The notes beneath the pieces are model-generated. The model had not been told where the DNA came from, searched no databases, and saw nothing but the letters and a program-made list of their open reading frames with translations. From Isochrysis galbana (Eukaryota > Haptophyta > Isochrysidales > Isochrysidaceae): DNA of 64,000 nt. Positions 36,055-46,641 of the stretch are shown here, one piece after another; position 1 is the first letter of the stretch, and each line of letters opens with the position of its first letter. Made by a program: the position numbers and the translations under genes. Where the stretch lies: NCBI GenBank assembly GCA_018136815.1, contig CM030945.1:2277789-2341788 (forward strand), given 5' to 3'.

Positions 36055-39000
36055 CGACCCAGAAGTCCACCGCCGCCTCCGCACGATGGTCGTTCTCCGT
36101 CCGGCCCATTAGGTCGCCGGCGGGGCCCACGTCCGCGCTGTTACCCCGCTACCAGTCCAGGGTAGTGGGCCTGAACGCCACCCACCAAAAGATCGTATTA
36201 CGCTACGGCCGAGTACTTCTACGGCCCCAACCGGTACCCCAAGATTCCCCAAGTTCCAGACAAGCCCTCCACCTCCATCCCCCTCTTTCTCCTGCCCCTC
36301 GCCGATTGCCCCTATTTCTCCCAATGCCGATATTCCATCCTGATTCTCGATATCACGCACGAGTCCTCCAAACCAAGTCAACCGTCACCGCCTCTCTATC
36401 AACTCAAGCCGCTCAACCGCTACCCCCGCCACTCCCCAAGCATCCCAGTCCAAGACCTCACGGTCTGCGAAAATCCAGCCGCCGCAGGCCCAATCCAACC
36501 TTCAATCTTCAAATCAAATTTCGCATGCCCGAGCCACAAAACGTCTCCCGAGTACGAGTCGAGTCCAAGTCACGTTCAGAATTACCCTCTTCGTCTTACG
36601 CCACCGCGAGCCCATCTACGAGTCTGAGCCCAGTCCAGTCATCACCGGTATCACCAGTCTCCATCGCTACGACGATGGAGGCGCAGTTCTCCGGTACTTC
36701 CCCACTTTCTTTCGAGTCCGAGTCCAAGCCTGTTTTGAGCAAACCCCGTTCTGAGCCATCCGAGTCCGAGTCCGAGTCCGAGTTTACAACGTCACCGAGT
36801 CCTACCACGCGGTCGGCCGCAGGATTAACGGAGCTCCAGCCACCCACTGAGCCTCCGACGACCACTCCTTCCGCGGGAGTGTTCACCTTCGGTCCTCCGC
36901 GCCCCGAGTCTGAGTCATTTGGAATCTCCGGTCACGTCCAGAATCCCAACCACAACCGAGCCCCGTTTCACGAGCCACCGCGTATCGAGTCCAAACACAA
37001 GCTGACGCCGAAGCCCTCGACGACAGCCACTGTGTCCTTGTCCGAGCCACCGTTCCGAGTCTCGCCGCAGCCGGCCTGCCACTCCAGCAAGCTGCACGCC
37101 GCCGAGCCGATCCCTTCCGTTTCCGTTCCGAGTCCGAGTCCAATCGCACAAGACAGTGCATCCCGAGCCCGCGTAATCAAGCCCGTCACCGAGTCCGAGA
37201 TTTCGGCCGCACCGAGCCAACCGGTGCTGGCCACCGTGCCCCTATTGTCATCACAAGCTTCAGCTTCGTCCTCACCGACGGTTGCGACGCCAGGGGGCTT
37301 CACCTTTGGGCTGGCACCGTCCGTTCCCATTTCGAAAGTGAGCCCTGTTTTCAGTGTCCAGCACGACAGAAACGACGAGTCCGAGTCCGAGTACAATTTA
37401 ACGTCACCGCGGAGTCCGCGGTCGACCACCGGCGTTCCCACGCCACCCCATCAACCGAGAGCCATGGAGGAGCTGGCACAGCCGTCTCCTAGCCCTTCTC
37501 AAGTTGCCGAGTCTTCCGAATTCGAGTCTGAATCCACCGTAATTTCAGCGGTCCATCCACCCGCTAGCCCGAGCCAAGTCCTCCGAAGAATGCTTCGCAT
37601 TGGAGAACCTCTTCGGTCACCACCCACGCCAGCCGCTGCCGCAGAGCCACCACCCTGGCCTCAGCCTTCCCCGCGGCCGGCTTCTACGACAGCCACGTCC
37701 CTTCTTTCGTCGGCGCCGACCCCGCCGGCGACAGATTGCAACGAAGTCGATGCCGGGCCCGATTCCTCTTCTGATGTGACCATGGAGAGTGACCACAACT
37801 CCCTTGCACGTCGAGGAACGGCCGCCTCCCAAACCGAGCTTCTACGCCCATTGAGCCAACCCAACCGAGTCTCTAAGCCATGCCCTTCACGCCTCTCACC
37901 GGTGGTGTCGCGGCCGCGGCGTCCGTCGCCGCAATCCGACACCCCACCTCTCCGAGTTTGTTCGTCGATCCCGTCCTCCGAGCCCGTCTCCACGTCGTCG
38001 ATATCCGAGTCTTCTTTCATTCGTCCTACGTCGCCGCGGCCACCGGTTGCAGCCCCCAAGCACTGCCTGCCTCTCGATACCACTACCACCGCCATCATGC
38101 GCGTGGCAGCGATCAATGCGTCCGCGATCCAGTCCTTCGATTCCTCTCAAAACAACTCCGATGTCGGCACCCGTGATGATACCCCGTCACCCGCTCTCCA
38201 CGCTCTCGCCTCTCTTCGTGCACGAGCGAGCGGCTCTGCGGTGGTATTACCTCGGCACCTCACGGAGGCAGCCCAAGAGCTTCGCCGGCCTCGCAATGGC
38301 ACCCTAGCCTCGCCTGCCGCCGCGCTACCCAAGCACTTCGATGAGCTTTGCGCTGAGCTCACGAAGATGAATCAACGAGTCCAAGACGGGCTGACGTCTG
38401 GCTGTCACGCACCACGCGTTCTCGTCGTTGGCGAGACGAGCGGCGTCGTCTCCTCCATGTTCCTACTCGCCGGTGCTGATGTAGCTACGTGCGATTTGTA
38501 TCCTTCCGAGATCGATTACGTGCCCCACTTCCAAGGCGACGCGCTTCATGTCCAAAACCTAGGTTGGGACCTAGTCATCGCCCACCCGCCCTGCACGTAC
38601 CTCTCCGCCGTCAGCAGTCAATGGCTCTCCCAAGAACCCGGACGTCGTGCCGCTCTTGAGTCGGCCGCCCGCGTCTTCAAGTCAATGGCCTCCGCCACTG
38701 CTCCGTTTGTAGCGGTTGAGAACCCTCGGATGCATGCGGAAGCTCGCCGTTTAGTCGGGGGGTTGACCCCGACCCAATTCGTCCAACCCTGGGAGCACGG
38801 CACTGGACACCAGAAAGCCACCGGGTTGTACCTCACCAAAGGGCTGCCGCCCCTCCAGCCAACTTGCGTCGTGGATGGCCGTGAGTCGGCCATGGCTAAC
38901 CTCTCTCCTTCACCGCACCGTGGCGCTCTTCGCAGCCGCACCTACGTCGGTGTAGCTGGAGCGATGGCGATCCATTGGATGCCTGTTCTTCTTCGACATT

Positions 39001-40217
39001 TGAGTCAACAGCGAGACCAGACGTCGACGAAGAAATTGTCCGCGTTAGAGCTACTCGCTTGCGCGCGGTGCAGCCTATTGGACCGGCCTTCACTTAGCTC
39101 GACCGAGGCTACCGCCTACGAGCCGTGGTCGGCTCTTCATCGTTATGAGAGGGGGAGGGAAACTAGTGAAGTTTCTTCCGACCCCGTTGTTTCCCGTCCA
39201 GCTACTCCCGAGTCAGACAACCACGAAGACCAAAAAGAAACCCACGATAACCACGACAACGACACGCCACTCCACGCCTCCGAGTCTACTCTCCACGACC
39301 CATTCTCTCCATGGACCGCCCCGCCTCCGGCACGCGCGAGCTCGCCGCGTCCGACGACGCCGACGACTCTCCGGAAGCGGCGCCAACAATGGCAATCATT
39401 CGGAGTGAACGGGGACCAGAAATGGTCCAACGTCACGCTCGAAACCGCTGACGAAATAAGAGCGCAAGCTCTAGCCGGACGAAGCGCCGACGAGGAATCC
39501 GACCTCGCCGCTGCCGTCCGAGCGCCGATCGAGTTCGTGGAAGCCAAAGGCATCCGCGCCGAAGAGCTAGCCTCATTAGTTCGAAGACCCAAGACAGAAG
39601 CCCAAGCCCGTCTCGAGAAAGATTGGGAAAAGATGTCCGACCACCCGAGGCACCCCACCGACAAGAGAGGCCTGGGCTACACTAGTCCCAAGCTATCACC
39701 CTGTACCGCTACCAACGAGGACGACGCCTCTAGGCCCTCTGCCACGATAGCGGCAGTCGGAGTACCCGAAGAGACGACGACTACTTTGACGACGAATTCA
39801 CCCGAGCAACCACGCTGTCGACCAACCCCGTCCCCGTCCAACACCATCGCACACGTGACCACGCACCGACCGGAGAGCGTCGTGGATACCCTACCATCTG
39901 CCTACCCAAGGCATTGCCTATATGTTCGAGACCTGATGGTCTGCCGCTCCGGCGAGGCTACCGGCAAAGAAGGAGTAATCTTAGCCGACTCCGCTCTCAC
40001 GGTCAACAGCACCCTCGCTGACACCGGAGCTGGCCCGTCGGTCGTGACCACTTCCCTCTTGTCCAGCCTACCCAACGACGCATGCGTCGAGCGGCTGCCG
40101 CAAGCCGTAGTGACACCGCTCACGGCCAGACGGCCTACCTCTTATCGCGCGAGGCAAGGCTCGAATCGTTTTCTCCGTCGGTGGATTTCTCTTTCGTCAT
40201 ACGTTCATGGTGATTGA
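36003..40217 (+). CDS. Polyprotein part 1: Ser/Pro-rich spacer, methyltransferase-like domain, aspartic protease
   Basis: This is 1,404 codons without a stop. Residues 1-~770 are Ser/Pro/Glu-rich ('SESESE'-type) and look disordered. Residues ~800-1000 form the methyltransferase-like domain (separate entry). Residues ~1100-1230 are a charged linker. Near ~1340, 'LADTGAGPSVVTTSLL' is the retropepsin active site (D-T-G). The frame then runs into out-of-register sequence at ~40150. The second half of the protease ('MVIEGNPMLLLGNDFL') continues in the frame starting 40207, so a one-base shift separates them. The protein would be processed by its own protease. I see no helicase, nuclease or other additional enzyme in the spacer. 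Confidence 0.8.
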   Translation: MPTVHSFSLEAAVASVVTTQKSTAASARWSFSVRPIRSPAGPTSALLPRYQSRVVGLNATHQKIVLRYGRVLLRPQPVPQDSPSSRQALHLHPPLSPAPRRLPLFLPMPIFHPDSRYHARVLQTKSTVTASLSTQAAQPLPPPLPKHPSPRPHGLRKSSRRRPNPTFNLQIKFRMPEPQNVSRVRVESKSRSELPSSSYATASPSTSLSPVQSSPVSPVSIATTMEAQFSGTSPLSFESESKPVLSKPRSEPSESESESEFTTSPSPTTRSAAGLTELQPPTEPPTTTPSAGVFTFGPPRPESESFGISGHVQNPNHNRAPFHEPPRIESKHKLTPKPSTTATVSLSEPPFRVSPQPACHSSKLHAAEPIPSVSVPSPSPIAQDSASRARVIKPVTESEISAAPSQPVLATVPLLSSQASASSSPTVATPGGFTFGLAPSVPISKVSPVFSVQHDRNDESESEYNLTSPRSPRSTTGVPTPPHQPRAMEELAQPSPSPSQVAESSEFESESTVISAVHPPASPSQVLRRMLRIGEPLRSPPTPAAAAEPPPWPQPSPRPASTTATSLLSSAPTPPATDCNEVDAGPDSSSDVTMESDHNSLARRGTAASQTELLRPLSQPNRVSKPCPSRLSPVVSRPRRPSPQSDTPPLRVCSSIPSSEPVSTSSISESSFIRPTSPRPPVAAPKHCLPLDTTTTAIMRVAAINASAIQSFDSSQNNSDVGTRDDTPSPALHALASLRARASGSAVVLPRHLTEAAQELRRPRNGTLASPAAALPKHFDELCAELTKMNQRVQDGLTSGCHAPRVLVVGETSGVVSSMFLLAGADVATCDLYPSEIDYVPHFQGDALHVQNLGWDLVIAHPPCTYLSAVSSQWLSQEPGRRAALESAARVFKSMASATAPFVAVENPRMHAEARRLVGGLTPTQFVQPWEHGTGHQKATGLYLTKGLPPLQPTCVVDGRESAMANLSPSPHRGALRSRTYVGVAGAMAIHWMPVLLRHLSQQRDQTSTKKLSALELLACARCSLLDRPSLSSTEATAYEPWSALHRYERGRETSEVSSDPVVSRPATPESDNHEDQKETHDNHDNDTPLHASESTLHDPFSPWTAPPPARASSPRPTTPTTLRKRRQQWQSFGVNGDQKWSNVTLETADEIRAQALAGRSADEESDLAAAVRAPIEFVEAKGIRAEELASLVRRPKTEAQARLEKDWEKMSDHPRHPTDKRGLGYTSPKLSPCTATNEDDASRPSATIAAVGVPEETTTTLTTNSPEQPRCRPTPSPSNTIAHVTTHRPESVVDTLPSAYPRHCLYVRDLMVCRSGEATGKEGVILADSALTVNSTLADTGAGPSVVTTSLLSSLPNDACVERLPQAVVTPLTARRPTSYRARQGSNRFLRRWISLSSYVHGD
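38340..39005 (+). other. Phage-type DNA cytosine methyltransferase-like domain (plus copy, HPPC intact)
   Basis: Within the polyprotein the order is 'VLVVGETSGVVSSMFLLAGA' (SAM-binding glycine motif region), 'ATCDLYPSE', 'HFQGDA', 'GWDLVIAHPPCTYLS' (Cys codon 38592-38594), 'PFVAVENPRMH' (ENP/ENV-like motif VI, ~38712), 'QPWEHGTGHQKATGLYL', 'LPPLQPT' and 'LRSRTYVGVAGAMAIHW'. From memory, the same order is characteristic of a compact family of phage/prophage class I SAM methyltransferases annotated as DNA cytosine methyltransferases, rather than eukaryotic DNMT1/DNMT3. The PPC cysteine and the E of ENP would be catalytic in a C5 enzyme. A degraded copy sits at the same place in the minus element. 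Substrate and activity are inferred. Confidence 0.7.
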
Positions 40218-41640
40218 AGGCAACCCGATGCTGCTGCTCGGGAACGACTTCTTAGCTACGCACGCCGCTTCGATTCAGCTCGCCTCCGACAGCGCGGAAG
40301 GCTCTATCTCACTCGGTGCTCCATCCACGGTGGCTTCTCTTGAGGTTGACGGCAGTCCAAGCCCCGACGCTCCGCCGATCTTTCGCGTCTCGACGTCACC
40401 GATAGCGGTGGTCCCTGTCAGCATGACTTGTGCACAGGTCTGTCCGACCTCCGCGAACCCAATCACGACTGACTTCTTCCGAGGGCCGCAAGCCGCCGAA
40501 AACGACAACCAGCTAGTCTCCGAGCCGCTCTTCAACACGGCCGATGAGTTTGCCGCCAAAGCGCCGGCGTCTTGTGGCTCCGAGTACCTCCTATATACCC
40601 ATGAACCTATCACGATCCCGGCCTATCATCGGGCGACGTTTCACGTCCGAATTCCGCTAGCTCTTCGAGAACACGAAGACTGCGCCATGCTCGTGGACCG
40701 ACTCCCTACACGCGAGACTATTGACAGCTCTCCGCTCGTCATCCCTCAAGTAGAGAGGCCGAAATCCGACCACACCATCGCGGTTACGGTGGCCAATACT
40801 GACCCCAAACCACTACACCTTCCGTCGTTCCATCCTGTAGCTTCGCTACAGGTTCGATTCAAGATTCACGCTGGAACTTATCACCGCGTCGGTGACAATA
40901 ACTCGCCGGATGTGATTGAGTCGCTCAACGAGGACCAACGCAAGCTCCTCGAGGCAGCCAAGATCGACCCCGAGGGCCGTCTCTCGATGCCCCAACGTGA
41001 ACAAGTTCGTCGTCTACTGGCCCGACGTATCGCTGCTTTCGCAATTGACCCGACTAACCCGAATCACACTCACGTGATGGAGGTAGAGCTACCGCTCAAC
41101 CCCGGAGCCGAAGCTCACCGTCACGCACCGTCTAGAGTTGGACGAGAGGGTGAGAAGATCATAGAGGACGAAGTTTGCAAGATGGAGTCCGCGGGCATCA
41201 TTAGGAAATCAAATTCGTCGTGGGCCTCTCGAGTCGTGTTAGTCACTAAGAAGGATGGCTCCGTACGTTTCTGCGTAGACTATCGCGACGTCAACTCCAA
41301 GCTTCGTCTAGAAGACAGCCCTCTTCCCCTCACGGTAGAAGCCATCGACCGATTGTCGTCCGGTCAAGGCAACCTCGATTCTCTATTCCTTTGCACCCTG
41401 GACCTGGCATCTGGTTTCTGGGGTATACCGATCAAAGAATCCGATAAACATATCACCGCGTTCACTACTCATCGCGGCAAGTACGAGTTCAATTACTTGC
41501 CTTTCGGTGTTCAATCCGGTCCCTCGTATATGTGCCGCCTCATGGACGCCGTTCTCGGTGGGCTGGCATGGGAGATTTGTATGCCATACTTGGATGATGT
41601 CGGCGCCTGGTCGACAGGTGTAGGTGACTCGCTGCAGGCA
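40207..41640 (+). CDS. Polyprotein part 2: protease end and reverse transcriptase
   Basis: After the protease C-terminal piece 'PMLLLGNDFL' comes a ~250-residue spacer, then the RT: 'GIIRKSNSSWASRVVLVTKK', 'DGSVRFCVDYRDVN', 'LCTLDLASGFWGIPI', 'FNYLPFGVQSGPSYMCRLMD' and the catalytic 'MPYLDDVGAW' (YxDD). These are textbook Ty3/gypsy motifs. The frame breaks at ~41625, where the minus copy continues through 'LEERIDTSFEQMLHRLDLVL'. The thumb and RNase H are in other frames downstream. Confidence 0.85.
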
Positions 41641-41649
41641 GGGAAGAGT

Positions 41650-42319
41650 CGTCATTCCAACAAATGTTACACCGTCTTGATCTTGTCTTGGAACGTCTCA
41701 TCTGGGCGGGCCTCACTTGCAAGATGTCGAAATGCGTTTTCTTTGCCACCTCGGCTGAATATCTCGGCCACGTTGTTTCGCGTGAAGGTCTTCGGATGGA
41801 TCCCAAGAAAGTGGAAGCTGTCTCGAAAATCGACCAACCCAAATCAACTCGATCGAAGCCGTCCGTTCGTTCCTTGGATTGTGCTCCTACTACCGCCGTT
41901 TCATCCGTCGTTTTGCGATCCGTGCGGCGCCGTTAACCGCTCTCACGCGGAAAGGGTGCGACGTCCCGGTCGAGTCGCAAACAGAAGCCTGTCGACAGGC
42001 TATCGAAGATCTCAAGCAAGCTATCTGTGAAGAACCCGTACTTGCACCTCCTCGAGACGACCGTCCTTTCCTCGTTAAAACCGACGGTGCTAGCAAGCTC
42101 GGCATCGCCGGCGTCCTCGCCCAAAAAGACGACGAAGGGAGAGAGCGCGTCGTTGCATACTACGGTCGTAGCTTGAGTCCGGCTGAGCGCCATTGGACAG
42201 TCACTGAAATCGAACTTCTAGCAGCGCTAGAATCGATCCGAAATTGGAGGCCTTATCTTTGGGGTCGCCACTTCACCCTCGTCGTAGACCATTCAGCTTT
42301 GCGCTGCTTCACACGATGA
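41650..42319 (+). pseudogene. RT thumb and RNase H of the plus Ty3/gypsy element (frameshifted)
   Basis: 41664-41830 encodes 'VLERLIWAGLTCKMSKCVFF' and 'EYLGHVVSREGLRMDPKKVE'. After another shift, 41879-42319 encodes 'CSYYRRFIRRFAIRAAPLTAL' and the RNase H core 'FLVKTDGASKLGIAGVLAQ', 'AYYGRSLSPAERHW', 'TEIELLAALES', 'LVVDHSALRCF'. The conserved D, E and D are present. At ~42305 the frame shifts again into the integrase. Confidence 0.8.
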
Positions 42320-43341
42320 AAGATCAAGTCACCGGTGGTCCAGCCTCGCGCCTCATGCGATGGGTCCTAAAGCTAGCCGAATATAGATTCGACGTCGTGC
42401 ACAAACCTGGAGTCACTCACTGGGACGCCGACGGCTTATCCCGCTTAGTTGCTCTCGAGCCTGATCACGATCCTCTCCATCTCGAGGAGAGTGACGCCCA
42501 TTCTTTCGATTCTTCTGAAATTCACGACATAGTCGCCGCCGCGGTTACTTCATCCACCCTCACCGCTCGCCGCCAACAAGCAAGCGATAGGCTCGCTCGT
42601 CAAGCATCGGAATCTTCGGAGTCGATTACCTCCTCGTATCTCGATGTGGGCGTGCCTCATGCCGACGAATTACGTCAAGCGCTCTCTACCGACGATTTCG
42701 CCAGCTCGATCCTTTCTGAAGTCGAGTCGATCCTTCCGAAAGCTTCCTCTTCGATTGACTCTAGCTCGTCGTCGAAGAAAAGTTCCCGATTCCTCCTTCG
42801 CGATGGCCTACTCTACTACCGCTCCTCAGAAGCGGAAGAGGAAGAGGCTCCTCTTCGTTTATACATTCCGGAGTCCCTTCGTGACACGTACCTCCGCGCC
42901 TACCATGACCACCTTGGTCACCCAGGTGCGACAAGGATGTCTACCCTACTTCGTACTCGAGTGTACTGGCCTGGCATGTCCGCCTCTGTATCGGAATACG
43001 TTCGAGAGTGCCACGAATGCACTCTTGGCAAACCGTTACCGCGACCGCTCGCCCATCCATCCGGTCTTTCCATCGGATCTTATCCTTTCGACGTCGTCTA
43101 TTGCGATATTCTTTCGATGGCGCCCACTCACGATTTCGTATCCGGCCGCTCCGGTTTTGACAAGCTGATTGTTTTCGTCGATTCTCTCTCTCGTTGGATT
43201 GAAGCTGAGCCTTGCAACGGTAACCCCTCGTCCGCGAAATGTCTAGACGTCTTCATGCGTCTCATCGTATCTCGTTATGGAGTCCCTCGCCAACTTCGAA
43301 CCGACGCCGGCTCGAATCTTTGCTCTCGATTATGGACCTAA
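42310..43341 (+). CDS. Integrase, zinc-binding and first catalytic half
   Basis: The frame gives 'LHTMKDQ', 'LKLAEYRFDVVHKPGVTHWD' and 'DGLSRLVALE' (end of RNase H/tether), then the HHCC integrase zinc domain ('YHDHLGHPG' ... 'CHECTLG'). The DDE core starts with 'PFDVVYCDILSM' and ends with 'LRTDAGSN'. The third catalytic residue E lies in the next frame ('GVGLVERAQQTL' near 43400), so the integrase is split by a shift at ~43325. Confidence 0.8.
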   Translation, partial: HTMKDQVTGGPASRLMRWVLKLAEYRFDVVHKPGVTHWDADGLSRLVALEPDHDPLHLEESDAHSFDSSEIHDIVAAAVTSSTLTARRQQASDRLARQASESSESITSSYLDVGVPHADELRQALSTDDFASSILSEVESILPKASSSIDSSSSSKKSSRFLLRDGLLYYRSSEAEEEEAPLRLYIPESLRDTYLRAYHDHLGHPGATRMSTLLRTRVYWPGMSASVSEYVRECHECTLGKPLPRPLAHPSGLSIGSYPFDVVYCDILSMAPTHDFVSGRSGFDKLIVFVDSLSRWIEAEPCNGNPSSAKCLDVFMRLIVSRYGVPRQLRTDAGSNLCSRLWT

Positions 43342-44301
43342 TTCTCAAAGCGACCGGCACGGACTTGAGCACTACTGAAGCCTATCGCCACGAAGGCGTA
43401 GGGCTAGTGGAAAGAGCTCAACAAACTCTCCTCACGATGACTCGAGTCTCCAATGAAGGCGGCGCCCATTGGGTCGATCACCTTCCGTTTCTTCTCATGT
43501 CTATGCGAGCGACCGCCGGTCGCGTCGTACCCAAGTCACCCGCGGCTATCTTGTTTGGTCGGGAGCTTCGTCTTCCAGCTCAACTTGCTGACCCTGCTCC
43601 TGTTCTTGAGTTGCTTCCATCTAGGCCTCCGTCCGATGCCGTCACTTACGCCACCGAGCTCAATAAGAAGCTTCTCGAGTCGTGGCGTTCCGCCCTCGAA
43701 AGTACTCAAGAAGCCCAACGTGAATCGATGCGCTCCGCCTCTCAAAAGTCTAAACTCGGTGTTACCTTCAAACAAGGAGACAGAGTTTGTCGTCGAATCC
43801 CTGGCCACGCCAACAAACTTCAATACCTCTACTCCGGTCCTTACCGAGTAGAAGAAGCCATCTCGGCTACTCGCTACCGTCTACGCGATCTCGAAAATCG
43901 TCAAGTCAAGGATGAAGTTCACATTTCCAATCTTCGTCCGTACTTTACCGTCACCGATTCGTCTCCGCTCGCTGAAGATGAGTACTTGGTCGAAGAGTTA
44001 CTCGATGCAAGGGCGATGGAGTTTCATTCAAGTATCTCGTCAAATGGCGCGGCTATCCTCGTTCTGAAGCTACTTGGGAGTCTCGAATTGAGTTGCTTCG
44101 GCGTTGTGCTGATCTAGTTGAGTCGTACGACACCACTTTCGACCGCCGTCCGGTTCAACCCCAAGCTCACTCCGCTGTAGACTCCTCTTCAAGTCCAAGT
44201 TCAAGTCCCCAGTCTAATCAAGTTCCACGTCGAGTTCAAGAGTCAAATCGTATTCCTCCTGATCTGCCTTCAAGTCGTACCCGTTCTCGTTCACGTTCGT
44301 A
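43325..44301 (+). pseudogene. Integrase C-terminal half and chromodomain
   Basis: 'TEAYRHEGVGLVERAQQTLL' carries the catalytic glutamate. It is followed by 'LFGRELRLPAQL' and the GPY/F module 'GDRVCRRIPGH', 'YSGPYRVEEAI' and 'HISNLRPYF'. The chromodomain begins 'EYLVEELLDAR'. A shift at ~44020 moves the rest ('LVKWRGYPRSEATWES') to another frame. The tail is Ser/Arg-rich. Chromodomains target integration to marked chromatin in chromoviruses. Confidence 0.8.
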
Positions 44302-44567
44302 GCGCTAAGTGCTAAGTCGACCGGAAGTGGATGATTAGCGTCGCGTCAGCGCCTGACCCAGCGCAACTGCCCGAGCAAAACTCCTGTAAAAGGGAGAACG
44401 TGGTAGGACGTGGCGTACGAAATCGGGGGCCGCCGCGCTAAGCTGCCGATTTTGTGCTCGCTTTGGATCCATGGGTTAATCCTCCTCCTCTAGGTCTCTC
44501 GTCTCGTATGGTTAAATGAACTCTCTTGGCTCGACATCGGGAGACGTCTCGATTTAAGTCGGGGGGT

Positions 44568-45700
44568 GTTGTATTCCTGCCCATCTGAAGGCTGTAGGCA
44601 TGAATATTCGTGTAAGGTACGCGCTCACAATTACAATTGAACAGTTCCCGTGTTGCCACTGACGCACAAGACACACAGATTCGGATTCCCCATGGTCTCA
44701 AGTCCAGGTTTGCAGGTTTTGGTCTCGAAATTTGCGATTCGAATTTTGTTTTTGCTGTTACTATAATTGTTGGCTCGTTTAAGGTAATAAACCGGCATGA
44801 CTTCGACTTCTCGTTCTGCAGTCGCTCTGCGAGACTCTCTCTCTCTCTCTCTCTCCGTCCGCCTCTCCTCGGCCGACGGCAAGAAGATTCGTCCAAAACA
44901 TTCTCCGGTCCCAAGATATCTCGTGGGGGGTCTCTCCGCGCTCCGCGAGGGAAAGGACGCGATCTCGCTCCGAGATCGGCCTCGCGCCCTCCCACGCTGC
45001 CCCGCCGTGCCCTCGGTCCCTCGCCCCCCCCGCGGCAGGTTCTTTCCCTCGGCGTGCCGTCCGTCGCCTCCGGCCGTTATATTAATCCCCCCCCCGCGCG
45101 AGGTTCTCTTCTCCCCCGCGCGCGGTTCGTTTCCTCCGGCCGTCGTTGTTCCCCCCTCGCTTCGATTCCTCTCGCGTTCCTTCGATGATTGCCTCCATCT
45201 CGTCCGTTCTTCTTCGCGATCCTCGCGGAGGGGGCACCGACGTTTAATGTTAGTTTCGTCGCGGTTTCGATGAAAGAAAGGAAGAACGAATGGCACGCGC
45301 CTCGCGTCTCGCGTCTTGTTTCGTCGCCCCTTGCTCGTTGCTTGTCTAGAAGGTCTCTCCGCACATCGCCTTCTTCCCCCGGCGCGATTTTGATCTCTCC
45401 TCGACCCTCCGCGTTGGCTTCAGCGGACGAGTTTCACTTTAACGATAGTTCGAACCCTTCGTTTGCGTAGTTTTGCGCTCTCTTTCCGTATTTCTTCGCG
45501 CATGACGAGCGATCGCGACCTCAGCATTCGTCGCACGGGGAGGGTTTGTTTATCGTATGATTCCGGAGTGTTTACGTTAGTTTTCTGAGCCCAAGGTCGT
45601 TGGGGTTTGGGTTTCTTGTGAGTGTTTTTGTAGCAACTTCGTCGAGTCCCACCGTGTTCCCAAGCGAGTCCCCCGAGTTCCCGAGTCTATACACGAGTCA
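44568..45700 (+). mobile_element. Putative 3' LTR of the plus Ty3/gypsy element (right boundary uncertain)
   Basis: The sequence after the polypurine tract begins 'tgttgtattcctgcccatct', a plausible LTR start (TG). It contains C/T-rich and GC-rich promoter-like DNA but no coding domain. No second copy exists in the window, so the right end cannot be fixed by comparison. 45690-45715 is a plausible region because sequence character changes there. Confidence 0.4.
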
Positions 45701-45715
45701 ACGAGTCAATACAAG

Positions 45716-45944
45716 CCAAGCACGCGCCTGAGCCACCCCCAGTCGCCTGCCACCACCTCCCACAAGCCTCCTTCCACACTTCCGCGCCCTCCGTGCGTCG
45801 TGCGTCGTGCGTCGATCACCATGCCCGTAGTCACCCCCGAGGAAAGCTCCATGAGCTCCCCGCAAGAACCGCATTCCGCGCTAGCTGCCGGCGCGCCCTC
45901 GCAGGCCATCACCAAGAGTGAGATAAGCCTTGCTCTGACAGAGA
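45716..45944. other. Short intergenic stretch with a possible small exon
   Basis: A frame starting at 45821 ('MPVVTPEESSMSSPQEPHSA') has acidic/Ser-rich composition and could be a first exon interrupted by the LTR relic at 45945. It has no domain and no splice evidence. I see nothing else here. Confidence 0.25.
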
Positions 45945-45983
45945 GAAGAGAGAAGCCTAACGAGTGTCGATTCGCGAATGCGA
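45945..45983 (-). mobile_element. LTR terminal fragment (minus)
   Basis: 'gaagcctaacgagtgtcgat' plus 'tcgcgaatgcgaca' is the reverse complement of the Ty3/gypsy LTR start (TGTCGCATTCGCGAATCGAC). Only ~39 bp remain. It abuts repeat R2 copy b. Confidence 0.7.
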
Positions 45984-46195
45984 CACAGAGGCCAAACACA
46001 TCTATTTTAGCTGTATTTGAAGCGCGTCCTGCGAATGTATTTGAAATGTATTTAGTATTTAGCCTTAGCACTTAGCAGGCCGAAATGTATTTGTATTTAG
46101 CCTCAGGCCGAAATGTATTCTGCCTCAGGCCAAATACATATGTATTTGGCTGTATTTGCAGGCCCCAGCACACCCGTATTTCCCATCTACATAGC
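45984..46195. repeat. Dispersed AT-rich repeat R2, copy b
   Basis: This matches 11212-11345, including the palindrome 'aaatacatatgtattt' and 'ggctgtatttg'. It is longer than copy a because of internal 'gtatttag' units. It ends near 'tatttcccatctac'. Confidence 0.6.
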
Positions 46196-46641
46196 CTTCC
46201 AAATTCCAACACCCCTCACCGCATTCCCAGCCTCCTCCCCCCCCCCCAACCGGTACAAAAAAGAGTCGGATGCCAATGGGGGAGGGTTTGCGCGCGAAAC
46301 CCCGCGCAGGGGGGAGCTGTGCAGTAAGTATTATAAGTATTGTCTTCTCTCGTCCCCAAAAAATCCGTCCGTATCTGTGCACGACTTCTTTGCCGAGTAC
46401 TTTATATGCTCTTGTGATTTTAACCTCTTTCTGGAGAGGCCTCTCTCTCACGAAATTCTCTTGACTCTCCAAAATTTCGGTACTACTCCTACACCCCATT
46501 TATCCCTAAACAACTTCTTCTTCTCCTCCTGATAGCACCATGAATATCCCTCTCTCTTCTCTTTCTCCCTCTCTTCGTCCTCTCTCCGTCTCGCCTCCTC
46601 TCTCTCCCTCTCTCTCTTCTCCATCTCTTCGCCCCACCCAC

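Larger units (their letters stand above)
34871..44567 (+). mobile_element. Ty3/gypsy chromovirus with methyltransferase-like domain (plus copy), 5'-degraded
   Basis: Internal order is: truncated Gag, long Ser/Pro-rich spacer, cytosine-methyltransferase-like domain, aspartic protease, RT, RNase H, integrase, chromodomain, 3' UTR, then the polypurine tract 'aagtcggggggtg' at 44552-44565. Order and sequence match the minus copy at 50.8-61.9 kb, so the arrangement is ancestral to this family. Frame breaks occur at ~35.3, ~40.15, ~41.62, ~42.3, ~43.3 and ~44.02 kb. No 5' LTR is recognised. The putative 3' LTR differs from that of the minus copy, so these are two related lineages. Confidence 0.85.
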
